Shown here: positions 25,115 to 37,125 of the stretch, piece after piece
Position numbering within the stretch: position 1 is the first letter of the stretch
Layout: the number at the start of each line of letters is the position of its first letter
Translations under genes and position numbers: made by a program
Assembly: GCF_003943735.1 (NCBI RefSeq)
Contig: NZ_RJMV01000001.1
Span: forward strand, 14,453-78,452
DNA: 64,000 nt
Source: Streptococcus sanguinis
GTDB lineage: Bacteria; Bacillota; Bacilli; Lactobacillales; Streptococcaceae
Reading direction: 5' to 3'
Notes under the pieces: generated by a model
The model's database searches: none
What the model was told of the DNA's origin: nothing
What the model saw: only the letters and a program-made list of their open reading frames with translations

Positions 25115-25834
25115 TTACGATTGATACAAGTCTTTTACAGCCTGGATATCTGTCGGCTGGATACTGTAAAATGAGCCTGCTGACTGCATCACTGATTCCT
25201 CCTCATTATGGTCTAATCCGATAGCATGGCCCAATTCGTGCGCTGCTGTATTGACAATTCGCTCATGAGAATAAGCATAACGACTGTCCAGCAGGTAGTA
25301 ACTATTAAGGCGAACCGTGACATGGGTAAACCGCTTGGTTAGGAGATTGGTCTGCGACTCAGCTTCACCAGCTGCACTGACGTTGCCATCGTTCATCTCC
25401 GTCGCAACAATGTCCGCCTTGTCTTTGTCATTGATGATTTGAAAGGTGAAGGCACCTGTTTGATTCCAAGAATCAATGGCCTCCTTATAGGCTGAACGGA
25501 AGGTTTCATTATTTGTATCGATGTAAATTGTGGCGCTTGGCTGATCCCAACGAGCCCCTGTTGTTGCATGCTCATCTGTCAGCTGATCCGTCTGTGTCTC
25601 CTCACTGCTGTGAAGCCCTGTGGAAATTCCTTGATGATTTAAAAATTGATCCACTCTGCCAACAGCTGTCTGAACAGCCTGCGTCAGTCCCTCTGTACCT
25701 GGTTTTGTTGAAGTGGTAAAATACAAAATTCCGACAATAACCATAAAGCTCAGGACAAAGGACCAGGCAAGTCCCCAAACCACGCGCCCAATCAGACGCA
25801 TGAGGAACCGGATGCTTTTAAAAATAAGTCTCAT
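25115..25834 (-). CDS. Matrixin-like (M10) zinc metalloprotease, membrane-anchored
   Basis: 239 residues. An N-terminal uncleaved-type anchor (VVWGLAWSFVLSFMVIVGIL) follows a basic stretch. A Ser/Thr-rich spacer leads to a compact protease domain with the complete metzincin motif HELGHAIGLDH at 199-209 and a Met-turn candidate SVM shortly after. Substrate-cleft text such as ATIYIDTNNETFRSAYKEAIDSWNQTGAFTF agrees with the matrixin fold. It should work outside the membrane. No propeptide cysteine switch is obvious. Start at 25834 is set by AAAGGAGG. Its target is unknown; it is co-transcribed with a 121-residue membrane protein. Confidence 0.87.
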   Translation of the reverse strand: MRLIFKSIRFLMRLIGRVVWGLAWSFVLSFMVIVGILYFTTSTKPGTEGLTQAVQTAVGRVDQFLNHQGISTGLHSSEETQTDQLTDEHATTGARWDQPSATIYIDTNNETFRSAYKEAIDSWNQTGAFTFQIINDKDKADIVATEMNDGNVSAAGEAESQTNLLTKRFTHVTVRLNSYYLLDSRYAYSHERIVNTAAHELGHAIGLDHNEEESVMQSAGSFYSIQPTDIQAVKDLYQS

Positions 25835-26010
25835 CGCAACCTCCTTTACTAGATTGTAAGAGAACGTTGATTTTACCACCGCTTTCTTAAAGAAGACTGA
25901 AAAATTCGCCTTCTTTCATCTATTAGTATAAAAGAAAATGACTACAAATCTGCAACCATTTCTTTTCATACTGTTGAATACTCTTTGCAAAATCATTTTT
26001 GAGTATAAAA

Positions 26011-26871
26011 TTAAGAACCCGTCTCCTGACTGACCCTGCCACTATTATAGTCCAGGCGAATCCCTTTTTGCACATTCGGGATAAAGACATTAAATTCCAA
26101 ACTGCCATCGCTGGACTTAGCCTCTAAATGTGACCCAACCGGTACTAAATCAGTCTCCGTGGCATAAATCAAGGTTACCCGGTAGCGCACTCGCTTGTTC
26201 TTATCCAAAGCCTTACGGATCTTTGTCTCATAGTAATTCTGCCCTGTCGAATCCGCTTCATTGGCTTGGTTGGACCAGGCCGTCTGCACAGCGATATTGG
26301 CAGGATTGCTAGTAGAAGCATCAAAGCCCTTCAAACCACCAATCAGCGAATAGGCCAAGAGATGTCCTCTGTCCACAGCATGATTGTACTCACCAGGGAG
26401 GTTCTTGAGTTGATGCCAGCCTGCCGGTACCCATGAAGTGTTGGCATTTCCAGTTTCTTCCCGTTTTTTGTACTGGCGGGTAGACTTGGATAAAAAGGCA
26501 TTCGCTACTGTCGGAAGGGTTTGCCCTTGTACAAGCTTGGTCTTATTGTCAGCGTAGGGCTTACTAGAAATCCCCGCATCCAAGTCTGTCTTATTTCCAT
26601 TCACAATAAAGGCGCCAGCTCCATTCCATTCAATGCTGCCTTTGAGTTGAGCTCGGACAGCATCCGTCAGAACGCTCTCAGCCAGTTCCCGACTAGGGGT
26701 GCCCTGATCTTGAACTTGCCCAACTCTTATTTCTGAATTTGGACTCTGAAGTGGCTGCTGACCATCCTGTCCCCAGAAATAGCCAGCCAGCGCCAAAATC
26801 AAGGCCAGAGTCAGCCCAGCCCAGCCTTGCAGGCTCTTAGAATTCCTTTTCTGACTAGTCTTTCTTTTCAT
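26011..26871 (-). CDS. endA: Membrane-anchored DNA/RNA nuclease EndA
   Basis: 286 residues: a basic N-terminus and signal anchor ([16 protein letters not shown]), then a beta-beta-alpha metal nuclease domain with the DRGH motif at 167-170 (catalytic His170) and [16 protein letters not shown], which supplies the metal-binding asparagine. In S. pneumoniae EndA degrades one DNA strand during natural transformation and cuts neutrophil traps. The gene order murA-epuA-endA is the same as in pneumococcus. Length and motifs suggest an active enzyme. Confidence 0.94.
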   Translation of the reverse strand: MKRKTSQKRNSKSLQGWAGLTLALILALAGYFWGQDGQQPLQSPNSEIRVGQVQDQGTPSRELAESVLTDAVRAQLKGSIEWNGAGAFIVNGNKTDLDAGISSKPYADNKTKLVQGQTLPTVANAFLSKSTRQYKKREETGNANTSWVPAGWHQLKNLPGEYNHAVDRGHLLAYSLIGGLKGFDASTSNPANIAVQTAWSNQANEADSTGQNYYETKIRKALDKNKRVRYRVTLIYATETDLVPVGSHLEAKSSDGSLEFNVFIPNVQKGIRLDYNSGRVSQETGS

Positions 26872-26929
26872 CTTCTTTCTTTCAACTTAGCAAACTGGAT
26901 TCATTTCAGCCAGTCTGTTCGACTAGGAG

Positions 26930-27112
26930 CTAGTTTCCAGTAAACTTCCCGATTAATTCTTGCCAGGTTTCTGGTGAAAAAACTGAGCCCTTACCGTTTC
27001 CGATAATGTTATAGCCAATCATCAGAGACACGAAAAAGAGAATCACGGCTACCAACAGAACCAGTAAAACAAGGCCAATCTGCCGACCTAAATATTTAAG
27101 ATTTTCACTCAT
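26930..27112 (-). CDS. epuA: EpuA family small membrane protein
   Basis: 60 residues with one strong membrane helix ([27 protein letters not shown]) and a short outer tail ([13 protein letters not shown]). It lies between murA and endA, overlapping the murA stop by 8 nt, as in pneumococcus, where the gene was named epuA beside endA. Databases often call the family 'DNA-directed RNA polymerase subunit beta'; nothing in this 60-residue membrane peptide supports that as its own function. Actual role unknown. Confidence 0.85.
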   Translation of the reverse strand: MSENLKYLGRQIGLVLLVLLVAVILFFVSLMIGYNIIGNGKGSVFSPETWQELIGKFTGN

Positions 27113-28385
27113 CGTCTTCTTCCTTTACACGCTTCACTTTGGCTCCCAAAGCTGCCAATTTTTCATGGAATTTATAGTAGCCTCGATCTAAGTGTACCAG
27201 CTTGCTGACCTTGGTCTCGCCTTCAGCAATCAAGCCCATCAGAATCAAAGTCGCACTGGCTCGGAGGTCTGTTGACATGACTTCAGCCCCCTGAAGACTG
27301 CCACCGCCCCAGATGCGAGCTGTATCACGCATGATATCAGAGTGCAGCCCCATCCGACGCATTTCCTCCAGATGCTGGAAACGGTTCTCAAAAACAGTCT
27401 CAATCATCGTAGATTCGCCCTTGGCCATAGCCATGAGCGCCGTAAACTGAGCCTGCATGTCGGTAGGGAAGCCCGGATAAGGAAGGGTCTTGACCGAAAC
27501 TGGTCTCAACTTCGAAACATCGGAACGAATCCGAATCCCTTCATCTTCCTCTGTCACTTCCACTCCCATTTCCTGCATTTTGGAAAGCAGGGGACGGTTG
27601 TGCTCCCAAATGGCATCCTCAATCAGCAAGTCACCACTGGTCATAGCTGCAGCAACCATAAAAGTTCCTGCTTCGATACGGTCTTGAACCACATTATGCT
27701 TAGCCCCGCGCAGCTGGTCCACTCCGACAATAGTCAGAGTCTCAGTACCTGCTCCTCTGACCTTGGCTCCCATTTCATTCAAAAAGAGGGCTAGGTCAAC
27801 GATTTCAGGCTCCCGAGCAGCATTTTCAATCACTGTCGTACCTTGAGCCAGCGTCGCAGCCATCATGATATTTTGCGTTGCTCCCACACTAGGAAAGTCC
27901 ATGTAAATGTGGGCACCCTTGAGTCGCTCTGCCTTCGCTTCGATATAACCCGCTGTTTGGGTAATCTGAGCGCCCATGGCTTCTAAGCCCTTCAGGTGCA
28001 AGTCAATGGGCCGACTGCCAATCGTACAGCCGCCTGGCATGGAAACCTTAGCATGACCATTACGAGCTAGAACTGGCCCCAAAACAACGATAGACGCTCG
28101 CATTTTGCTGACGTATTTGTAAGGTGCTTCCTCGGACAAAGGCTGAGTGGCATCCACAACAACTGTATTTTCTTCCTGATTAAAATCCACCTGAGTGTTT
28201 AAACCGCGGACCACATTGTTCATGGTAAAGACATCAGACAAGACCGGAACATTTTTCAAAACAGACTGGCCTTCACTAGCCAAGACTGTCGCTGCCAAGA
28301 GAGGCAGCACCGCATTTTTTGCTCCTTCAATCTTGACCTTTCCGACCAAGCGATTATCTCCACCTTGAATAATAATTTTTTCCAT
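27105..28385 (-). CDS. murA: UDP-N-acetylglucosamine 1-carboxyvinyltransferase
   Basis: 426 residues, full length. First committed step of peptidoglycan synthesis: adds enolpyruvate from PEP to UDP-GlcNAc. Lys23 (EGAKNAVLP) and the fosfomycin-target cysteine C120 in [15 protein letters not shown] are present, so the enzyme should be fosfomycin-sensitive in type. Streptococci usually have two MurA copies. This one, next to epuA-endA and downstream of the ATPase operon, holds the conserved position of one of them. Confidence 0.96.
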   Translation of the reverse strand: MEKIIIQGGDNRLVGKVKIEGAKNAVLPLLAATVLASEGQSVLKNVPVLSDVFTMNNVVRGLNTQVDFNQEENTVVVDATQPLSEEAPYKYVSKMRASIVVLGPVLARNGHAKVSMPGGCTIGSRPIDLHLKGLEAMGAQITQTAGYIEAKAERLKGAHIYMDFPSVGATQNIMMAATLAQGTTVIENAAREPEIVDLALFLNEMGAKVRGAGTETLTIVGVDQLRGAKHNVVQDRIEAGTFMVAAAMTSGDLLIEDAIWEHNRPLLSKMQEMGVEVTEEDEGIRIRSDVSKLRPVSVKTLPYPGFPTDMQAQFTALMAMAKGESTMIETVFENRFQHLEEMRRMGLHSDIMRDTARIWGGGSLQGAEVMSTDLRASATLILMGLIAEGETKVSKLVHLDRGYYKFHEKLAALGAKVKRVKEEDDE

Positions 28386-28452
28386 ACCGATTCCTTACTC
28401 TAAATTTTTAAAATCATCCATACTATCATACCATAAAATCAAAAATATGACC

Positions 28453-28683
28453 TTATAAAGTACCGTTAAAAATCGCCCGGCTCATATCGTAAATACCAAT
28501 GAAGAAAAGGCTGACTAAATAGCCCAAGGCAATACTGAACAAGAGAATCAAAAAGCGAATCTTCATCGCATTATCAGCATTAACCTTGAAAAACCTCTCC
28601 CACTCAACAACCGTTGACAGCAGATGAAAGGCAAAGAAAATAAAGAGCAAATGACTGCATAATTTAAAAACAACTTCTACCAT
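28453..28683 (-). CDS. DUF1146 family membrane protein
   Basis: 76 residues with two membrane helices (LLFIFFAFHLLSTVV and IRFLILLFSIALGYLVSLFFIGIYD). DUF1146 proteins commonly lie between the ATPase operon and murA in Firmicutes, exactly as here. Function unknown. No ribosome site precedes the ATG; an extended -10 ends 7 nt upstream, suggesting a leaderless transcript that probably continues into murA. Confidence 0.85.
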   Translation of the reverse strand: MVEVVFKLCSHLLFIFFAFHLLSTVVEWERFFKVNADNAMKIRFLILLFSIALGYLVSLFFIGIYDMSRAIFNGTL

Positions 28684-28690
28684 AACTTTT

Positions 28691-28699
28691 ATTATACCA
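28691..28699 (-). promoter_or_regulatory. Extended -10 promoter of the DUF1146-murA unit, leaderless layout
   Basis: TGGTATAAT on the minus strand with 7 nt to the ATG at 28683. Confidence 0.55.
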
Positions 28700-28749
28700 C
28701 AAGACTCCAGTCAAGGACGAACTAAACAATCCCGCCCTTTTTCTTTGGA

Positions 28750-28783
28750 AAAGAAAACTGAGACAGATTTGCCTCAGTTTTGC
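28750..28783 (-). terminator. Terminator of the ATPase operon
   Basis: AAAACTGAG/CTCAGTTTT stem with a 10-nt loop and CTTTT tail on the minus strand, 75-110 nt after atpC. Confidence 0.75.
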
Positions 28784-28857
28784 GTATTCAGTTTGTATTC
28801 AAGAAAGCATATTACCAGATGATGAACGACCTCCATCAATCTATGTAAAATAGCTTC

Positions 28858-29277
28858 TTATAATCTTGTTCCGACATTGATCCGGTTGATTGCCCGCTGC
28901 AGGGCGATCTTAGCCCGGCGTTCTTGGTCAATCAAATGCTTATCATGTGCTTCTTCGATTTCTTGCTCAGCTCGGAGCTTAGCCCGCTCAGCCCGACTAA
29001 TGTCGATATCTCGCTCACGCTCAGCTGAGTCCGCCACAATGGTAATGACATTATCTGCAATTTCAATGATTCCGCCATTAACCGCAATCCAGTCGATATG
29101 CTTGTCATCATCAACCCGGCGCACCTTAACCTGATCCACTTCTAAAACAGCGATGGTATTGATGTGGCGGGGCAAAATCCCCAGCTCACCCTCAATGGTC
29201 TTTACGGAAACAAATGCAGCATGGTGATCATAAATAAGACCATCCGGTGTCACGATTTGTACTGTCATTTGAGCCAT
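28858..29277 (-). CDS. atpC: ATP synthase F1 subunit epsilon
   Basis: 139 residues. N-terminal beta sandwich ([38 protein letters not shown]) and C-terminal helical pair ([35 protein letters not shown]). Epsilon couples the c-ring to F1 and inhibits ATP hydrolysis. Two adjacent ATG codons (29280, 29277) are possible; the second, giving MAQMTV, fits the family and spacing to AGAGGTG better. Last gene of the operon. Confidence 0.95.
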   Translation of the reverse strand: MAQMTVQIVTPDGLIYDHHAAFVSVKTIEGELGILPRHINTIAVLEVDQVKVRRVDDDKHIDWIAVNGGIIEIADNVITIVADSAERERDIDISRAERAKLRAEQEIEEAHDKHLIDQERRAKIALQRAINRINVGTRL

Positions 29278-29287
29278 CATTCACCTC

Positions 29288-30715
<1,428 letters not shown>

Positions 30716-30732
30716 CTAATTCATTTGTGGCC

Positions 30733-31614
30733 TTATTCTAGGGCACTTGCACCCGCCACGATTTCAGTAATTTCCTGCGTAATGGCAGCTTGCCGAGCGC
30801 GGTTATACTGAATAGTCAAATCACTGATGACCTTTTTAGCATTGTCTGTTGCTGTCTGCATAGCAGTCATACCGGCAGCATTCTCAGCCGTCTTAGCATC
30901 AATAATGGCACCGTAAATCATGCTCTCTGCAAACTGGGGCAGCAGTTGATCCAAGATAGAATCCCGACTGGACTCCAGTTCCAGATTCAGCGTATAATCT
31001 TCATCAGCTTCATTGGGATCCAAGTCAATGATTGGCAGCATCTGCTCCACCCGCATCTGACTGGTCAGACTGTTGACATGGTGGTTATAGCAGACATAGA
31101 GCTCATCAAAGAGCTCATTCTGATACATCTCAATGGTCTTGCTAATGATTTTACGGACCTCATCAAAGCTAGGCTGGTCGGCTAGACCACGCAGTTCATA
31201 AACTGGCTGAATCCCCCGAGCTCGGAAGAAATCAGCACCAACACTTCCGATACAGATGACTTCAAAGTCCTCTCCAGTCGGATGGTACTCAGCTTTCAGC
31301 TCCATCAAAGCCTTGAGAATGGTTGCGTTATAACCGCCTACCAGACCGCGGTCAGAAGTAATGACGATATAGGCTGATTTCTTAACTGGCCGACTGATTA
31401 ACATCGAGTGATGACGGGCATTTTCTGCCTCGTGGCCATGTAGCATATCCGTAACTAACTTACGCACTTTCTGGGCATAGACCTGAAAGTTCTTAGCTGC
31501 CTCCTCAGATTTTCCCAGCTTGGCAGCAGAAACCATCTGCATGGCATTGGTGATTTGACTGGTGTTTTTCGTGGATGCAATTTTATTTTTAATATCATTT
31601 AATGAAACTGCCAT
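30733..31614 (-). CDS. atpG: ATP synthase F1 subunit gamma
   Basis: 293 residues. Both termini form the rotor coiled coil: N-terminal [25 protein letters not shown] and C-terminal [39 protein letters not shown]. The [13 protein letters not shown] block is the family signature. It lies between atpA and atpD in the standard order, with gaps of 15 and 38 nt. Confidence 0.97.
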   Translation of the reverse strand: MAVSLNDIKNKIASTKNTSQITNAMQMVSAAKLGKSEEAAKNFQVYAQKVRKLVTDMLHGHEAENARHHSMLISRPVKKSAYIVITSDRGLVGGYNATILKALMELKAEYHPTGEDFEVICIGSVGADFFRARGIQPVYELRGLADQPSFDEVRKIISKTIEMYQNELFDELYVCYNHHVNSLTSQMRVEQMLPIIDLDPNEADEDYTLNLELESSRDSILDQLLPQFAESMIYGAIIDAKTAENAAGMTAMQTATDNAKKVISDLTIQYNRARQAAITQEITEIVAGASALE

Positions 31615-31629
31615 CTGACACCTCGATCC

Positions 31630-33138
<1,509 letters not shown>

Positions 33139-33150
33139 TCACACCACTTT

Positions 33151-33687
33151 CTATTTCAATTTTTCTTTTACGACTTGTAATTGACGTTTTATGCTTGCAT
33201 CAATTGTTTTGTTATTGGCAGAGATGACAAAGCCACCAATCAAGCTGCTGTCCAATTCTTCCTTGAGCGAACGGACTTTTAGGCCCATCTTCTGCTCAAT
33301 AATCGGCCGAATCTTCTCCTTCTGACTGGCTGTCAAAGGCTGAACAGAGCGTAGCGTCACCTCAAACTCATTGCTAATCTTTTCAAGCTGGTGCTGGCTC
33401 TCCAGCACAATCTCATAAAAGAGGTCCTCACGATGATTGAGAATGACGATTTCAATCAGATTATCAAGCAATTGCGAACCAGAGTTTTGAAAGAGTCTCA
33501 GACTCTTCTCTTTCTCATGGTCACTGATGCCGATATGTGACAAAAAGTCAGCAAGGCCGGTCTCCGCAAAAACAGCCTTAATCTGACTCAGTTTTTCAAA
33601 AACATCTTCTTGCTGACCTTTTTCAAAGACCGTCTGAACAAAAGGCAAAGCATATTTCTCAATGATTGCATATTGCTTCTTATCCAT
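33151..33687 (-). CDS. atpH: ATP synthase F1 subunit delta
   Basis: 178 residues. N-terminal helical domain ([22 protein letters not shown]) and C-terminal block [38 protein letters not shown]-type signature of OSCP/delta. It forms the stator link between F1 and the b subunits. It overlaps the atpF stop by one base (TAATG type), showing coupling. Confidence 0.95.
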   Translation of the reverse strand: [178 protein letters not shown]

Positions 33688-34181
33688 CAGGCATCTCCTA
33701 ACTGTTTGATATAGCGGTCGATGAGCTCGCTCTGAGCTTCCTTATCCAGTTCCTGGCTCAAAATCTTACTAGCCAGAGCCACTGTCAAGTCAGCCACTTC
33801 TCCTTTGATGCTGCTCATAGCCTCTGCCTTGTTTTGGGCAATTTCCTGATTGGCTTTAGCCTTCAAGCGCCCTGCTTCTTCTGCTGCATTAGCTAGGATT
33901 CCAGCCTTATTCTTCTCAGCTGTCTCCTTAGCTGTCTCAACGATAGAAACTGCTTCGACCCGACTGCCTGCCAGAGCTTCCTCACGCTTTTGCGCCAAGT
34001 CTTCAGCTTTCTTACGGGCAGCTTCTGCACCATCAATATCGTCTGAAATCTTTTGAGCACGCTGATCTAAAATCCCGATAATATTGCCCCAAGCAAACTT
34101 CTTAATGAGAAATACTAAAAGAAGAAAGGAGCCAGCAATCAGGATAAAGTTGCCAATAATTTCACCTACGGTTATATTCAT
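33687..34181 (-). CDS. atpF: ATP synthase Fo subunit b
   Basis: 164 residues: one N-terminal membrane helix ([22 protein letters not shown]) followed by a long charged coiled coil rich in A, E and K ([24 protein letters not shown] onward). It dimerises to form the peripheral stalk. Confidence 0.96.
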
Positions 34182-34199
34182 TTTATCTATCCTTTCTTT

Positions 34200-34916
34200 T
34201 TATTCTTCCTCACCATTAATTTTCTTACCAAGATACATAGATGTTAGCATGGTAAAAACATAGGCTTGGATACAGGAAATAAAGATGGAAAAACCAGTCC
34301 AAACCATGTTCATAATAAAGGCAATCGGATACCAATACGCTGCTTGATGTGCCCAAGTCAAGAGCAAACCAGCCAATACTTCACCTGCAAAAATATTTCC
34401 ATAAATCCGCAAGGCTAGCGAAGCAAAATTGGTAAATTCTTCCAAGATATTCATGGGTGTCATGATACCTGGAGTCACAAAACCTTTTAGATATCCTTTT
34501 ATACCTTGACGACGAATTCCTTCTACATGACAGAATACCGTCACTAAAAGAGAGAAGCCCAAGTCAAAAGCGAGATTGGCTGTCGGCGATGTCCAAAGAT
34601 TAAAACCATTGGTTGTCTGGACCTTAGCCATTAATCCCAAGTTATTCGCCACAGCTACGAAAAGAAAGAGGGAGAATAGAAAAAGCGAGTAATTCTTCAT
34701 ATAATGCTCGCCAACGTTTCCCTTGGTAAAATCTATGACAAAGTCATAGATATATTCCAAAGCATTCTGCTTTCTTGACGGCTTAATTGTCATCTTTCGA
34801 CTTGCCCAATAAACAAGTCCAAAAGTTACAAACACCGTCAGCAGAGTCATGGCCAGCAGGGTCAAATCAAAGGTCACAGGACCTATATTGATAGTTGGAT
34901 TGATACTTTCTTCCAA
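34200..34916 (-). CDS. atpB: ATP synthase Fo subunit a
   Basis: 238 residues, about five to six membrane helices. The key proton-channel arginine lies in [20 protein letters not shown]. It is second in the operon, after atpE, the streptococcal order rather than the a-c order of most bacteria. Confidence 0.96.
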   Translation of the reverse strand: MEESINPTINIGPVTFDLTLLAMTLLTVFVTFGLVYWASRKMTIKPSRKQNALEYIYDFVIDFTKGNVGEHYMKNYSLFLFSLFLFVAVANNLGLMAKVQTTNGFNLWTSPTANLAFDLGFSLLVTVFCHVEGIRRQGIKGYLKGFVTPGIMTPMNILEEFTNFASLALRIYGNIFAGEVLAGLLLTWAHQAAYWYPIAFIMNMVWTGFSIFISCIQAYVFTMLTSMYLGKKINGEEE

Positions 34917-34951
34917 CAGATGACACCCCCTTTTCTAAAGAGAATCCTTTC

Positions 34952-35152
34952 TTATTTGATAACAAAGGACATAGCCAGCGTTACAAAGAAAGTACCTTCA
35001 ACAAAGGCTACTCCCAAGATTAGGAGGCTTCGCAATTGACCGATAATTTCTGGCTGACGAGCTGCCGCCTTAAATAGATTACTCATAATCATACCTTCAG
35101 CAATTGATACGCCCAAGCAGGCCAAACAAAGTCCTAAATATGTTAAATTCAT
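34952..35152 (-). CDS. atpE: ATP synthase Fo subunit c
   Basis: 66 residues, two membrane helices joined by the polar loop [15 protein letters not shown]. The proton-carrying carboxylate is the glutamate in [10 protein letters not shown]. Changes around this subunit cause optochin resistance in pneumococcus. First gene of atpEBFHAGDC. Ribosome site AAAGGAG upstream. Confidence 0.97.
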   Translation of the reverse strand: MNLTYLGLCLACLGVSIAEGMIMSNLFKAAARQPEIIGQLRSLLILGVAFVEGTFFVTLAMSFVIK

Positions 35153-35189
35153 GATGACTTCTCCTTTATATTTTAAAATTTACTTCCTT

Positions 35190-35218
35190 AGTTTACTCCT
35201 AAAATATCAAATAGTCAA
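35190..35218 (-). promoter_or_regulatory. Promoter of the ATPase operon
   Basis: On the minus strand, TTGACT (35213-35218), a 17-nt spacer and TAAACT (35190-35195), about 40 nt before the atpE start. Confidence 0.65.
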
Positions 35219-35232
35219 TCTTTTGCCACCAT

Positions 35233-35246
35233 TGTAAGCGTTTTTT
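35233..35246. promoter_or_regulatory. Catabolite-response-like element upstream of the ATPase promoter
   Basis: TGTAAGCGTTTTTT matches the CcpA cre consensus (TGNAANCGNTNNCA) except at the last two bases. It lies about 50-63 nt upstream of the predicted +1, a position typical of CcpA activation rather than blocking. Confidence 0.5.
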
Positions 35247-35372
35247 GTTTCATTCTTTTGATTTATAAATTTTCCTGTCAAAACAATTGAATTATTATTG
35301 ATATACAAACTATTCTGCTATATAAATAAGAAGAAAGTGATTAAAATTTCACTTATTTCATATATTTTTTAA

Positions 35373-35404
35373 AGAAAAAAGAGCAAAGTGATTATTTGCT
35401 CTTG
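35373..35404 (-). terminator. Terminator after manA
   Basis: AAGAGCAAA/TTTGCTCTT stem with a 7-nt loop and T6 tail on the minus strand. Confidence 0.85.
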
Positions 35405-35416
35405 ATTTTCCTATAG

Positions 35417-36358
35417 TTATGGATGGCTGACAATCAGCTGCAAATCTCCAGACAAGGTCCATTCTGTAACATCGCTAGGCAGGATGAAAGGCTCCCCTTT
35501 TTCAAGAGGATAAACTGCCCCACCAACTTCTAGCTTACCGACACCTTCCAAGACACTGACCAAGCTATAGTCTGCTGTCTTTTTAAAATTGACCGAACCA
35601 GCGATATCCCACTTGTAAACAGCAAAGAAGTCATTGGCCACCAAAAGAGTTGAAGTCAAACTATCTGCCTGAATGGTAACAGGACGGCTATTGGCTGGCT
35701 CACCGATAGTCAAAACATCAATAGACTGCTCCAAATGCAGCTCGCGAAGATTACCAGCATCGTCCTTACGATCAAAGTCATAGACACGGTAGGTCGTGTC
35801 ACTGGACTGCTGAGTTTCTAAAATCAGAATCCCCGATCCAATGGCATGCATGGTGCCACTTGGTACATAGAAGAAGTCACCAGCCTTGACTGGGATTTTG
35901 GTCAGAAGATGGTCCCAGTCCTTGCTCTCAATCTGCTGGCGCAGCTCTTCCTTGCTCCTAGCATTGTGACCATAGATAATCTCTGCTCCTTCGTCTGCAG
36001 CAATGACATACCAGCATTCAGTCTTACCAAGCTCCCCTTCGTGCTCTAGTCCATAAGCATCATCAGGATGGACCTGAACACTGAGCCAGTCATTGGCATC
36101 TAAAATCTTGGTCAAAAGCGGAAAGACTGGCTCTGGGCGATTGCCAAAAAGCTCACGGTGCTTGGCATAGAGAACATCTAACTTCTGGCCGGCAAATCGC
36201 CCGTTCTTGACGGTTGACACACCATTGGGATGAGCCGAGATAGCCCAGTATTCCCCTACATGGTCGCTGGGAATCTCATAGCCAAAGACATCCCGCAGCT
36301 TGGTTCCGCCCCAAATCTTCTCCTGCATCACAGACTGTAGAAATAATGGTTCTGACAT
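35417..36358 (-). CDS. manA: Mannose-6-phosphate isomerase, class I
   Basis: 313 residues, the short Firmicutes form. Zinc-site residues appear in LSVQVHPDDAYG and GELGKTECWYVI, and in FFYVPSGTMHAIG. IWGGTKL is near the start. It interconverts mannose-6-P and fructose-6-P, feeding mannose into glycolysis. Monocistronic, with its own promoter and terminator. Confidence 0.95.
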   Translation of the reverse strand: MSEPLFLQSVMQEKIWGGTKLRDVFGYEIPSDHVGEYWAISAHPNGVSTVKNGRFAGQKLDVLYAKHRELFGNRPEPVFPLLTKILDANDWLSVQVHPDDAYGLEHEGELGKTECWYVIAADEGAEIIYGHNARSKEELRQQIESKDWDHLLTKIPVKAGDFFYVPSGTMHAIGSGILILETQQSSDTTYRVYDFDRKDDAGNLRELHLEQSIDVLTIGEPANSRPVTIQADSLTSTLLVANDFFAVYKWDIAGSVNFKKTADYSLVSVLEGVGKLEVGGAVYPLEKGEPFILPSDVTEWTLSGDLQLIVSHP

Positions 36359-36431
36359 AGTAGACTCCTTAAATATTTTTTACATCCAGCAAGGAATACC
36401 CCTTGGTGTCGAAACGGTTGTTACTGCTTTC

Positions 36432-36460
36432 ATTATAATATAGCATAGGCACTTTGTCTA
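36432..36460 (-). promoter_or_regulatory. Promoter of manA
   Basis: On the minus strand, TAGACA (36455-36460), a 17-nt spacer and TATAAT (36432-36437). The leader carries a small CAAGG/CCTTG hairpin. Confidence 0.6.
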
Positions 36461-36482
36461 CTATCTGCTGAAAGCAATTCCT

Positions 36483-36983
36483 TTATAATAAAAAAAGTAA
36501 AGCTCCCCAGCAAATGCCGCAAAGATAACCTACCAGCACATCCTTTGGATAGTGCACGCCGCCAATCACGCGCACTACGGCCAGTCCTGCTGAAAGTAAG
36601 AGGCAGATAAGCCCCGGCAGCCAGAAAAAGTAGAGCAAGCCCATGGAAATCACTGTCGCCGAAAAGACATGGCGGCTGGGCATGGATTTACCTGATGTAT
36701 CCTTGGCCAGCAAGGGCTGAATAGCCCATTTCTCGTAAGGGCGTGCTTGATTCAGCCGTTTACGAATAGCTGACAACAGACCAAATCCAATCGCTGGCAG
36801 GAAGAAAAAAGCAAGCAGCCCTTTCCAGCCTTCTGTCAGAAAGGCGCTGATTAGAACGAGGCCATAAACAATAGGTATGAAGAGGGTCATTCCCCGATTG
36901 AAGTAAACCAGCCCTTTCAGCCACTGAGGGCGACTGCGAAAGGGAGTCGTTAATTGTTGATAAAAAATCGTGTAGTCTTTCAT
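36483..36983 (-). CDS. PAP2 superfamily membrane phosphatase
   Basis: 166 residues, about five membrane helices. The three phosphatase motifs are complete: KRLNQARP, PSRH (KSMPSRHVFSAT) and VRVIGGVHYPKD. Such enzymes remove phosphate from lipids such as undecaprenyl pyrophosphate or phosphatidylglycerophosphate. Which one is not determinable here. A role in recycling the cell-wall lipid carrier is the usual guess. Confidence 0.88.
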   Translation of the reverse strand: MKDYTIFYQQLTTPFRSRPQWLKGLVYFNRGMTLFIPIVYGLVLISAFLTEGWKGLLAFFFLPAIGFGLLSAIRKRLNQARPYEKWAIQPLLAKDTSGKSMPSRHVFSATVISMGLLYFFWLPGLICLLLSAGLAVVRVIGGVHYPKDVLVGYLCGICWGALLFLL

Positions 36984-37071
36984 GCTTGCTTACCCTGCTT
37001 TTCTAAAAATTGGACACTCATACTTTCTCTACTATAGCATATTTCTAGACAAGATGGTAGTTTGATAGCAA

Positions 37072-37110
37072 AAGAGACTGAGACCCAGGCCCCAATCTCT
37101 TATTGTTTAT
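37072..37110 (-). terminator. Imperfect terminator after glgP
   Basis: AAGAGA/TCTCTT outer stem with mismatches inside and CTTTTGCT tail on the minus strand. It ends the glycogen operon. Confidence 0.5.
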
Positions 37111-37125
37111 GTTTTCTCAGGAGTA

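Noticed and set aside
25923..26108. 61-codon minus-strand frame overlapping the endA end
   Set aside because: Out of frame with endA and lacking a ribosome site; a shadow of the conserved gene.
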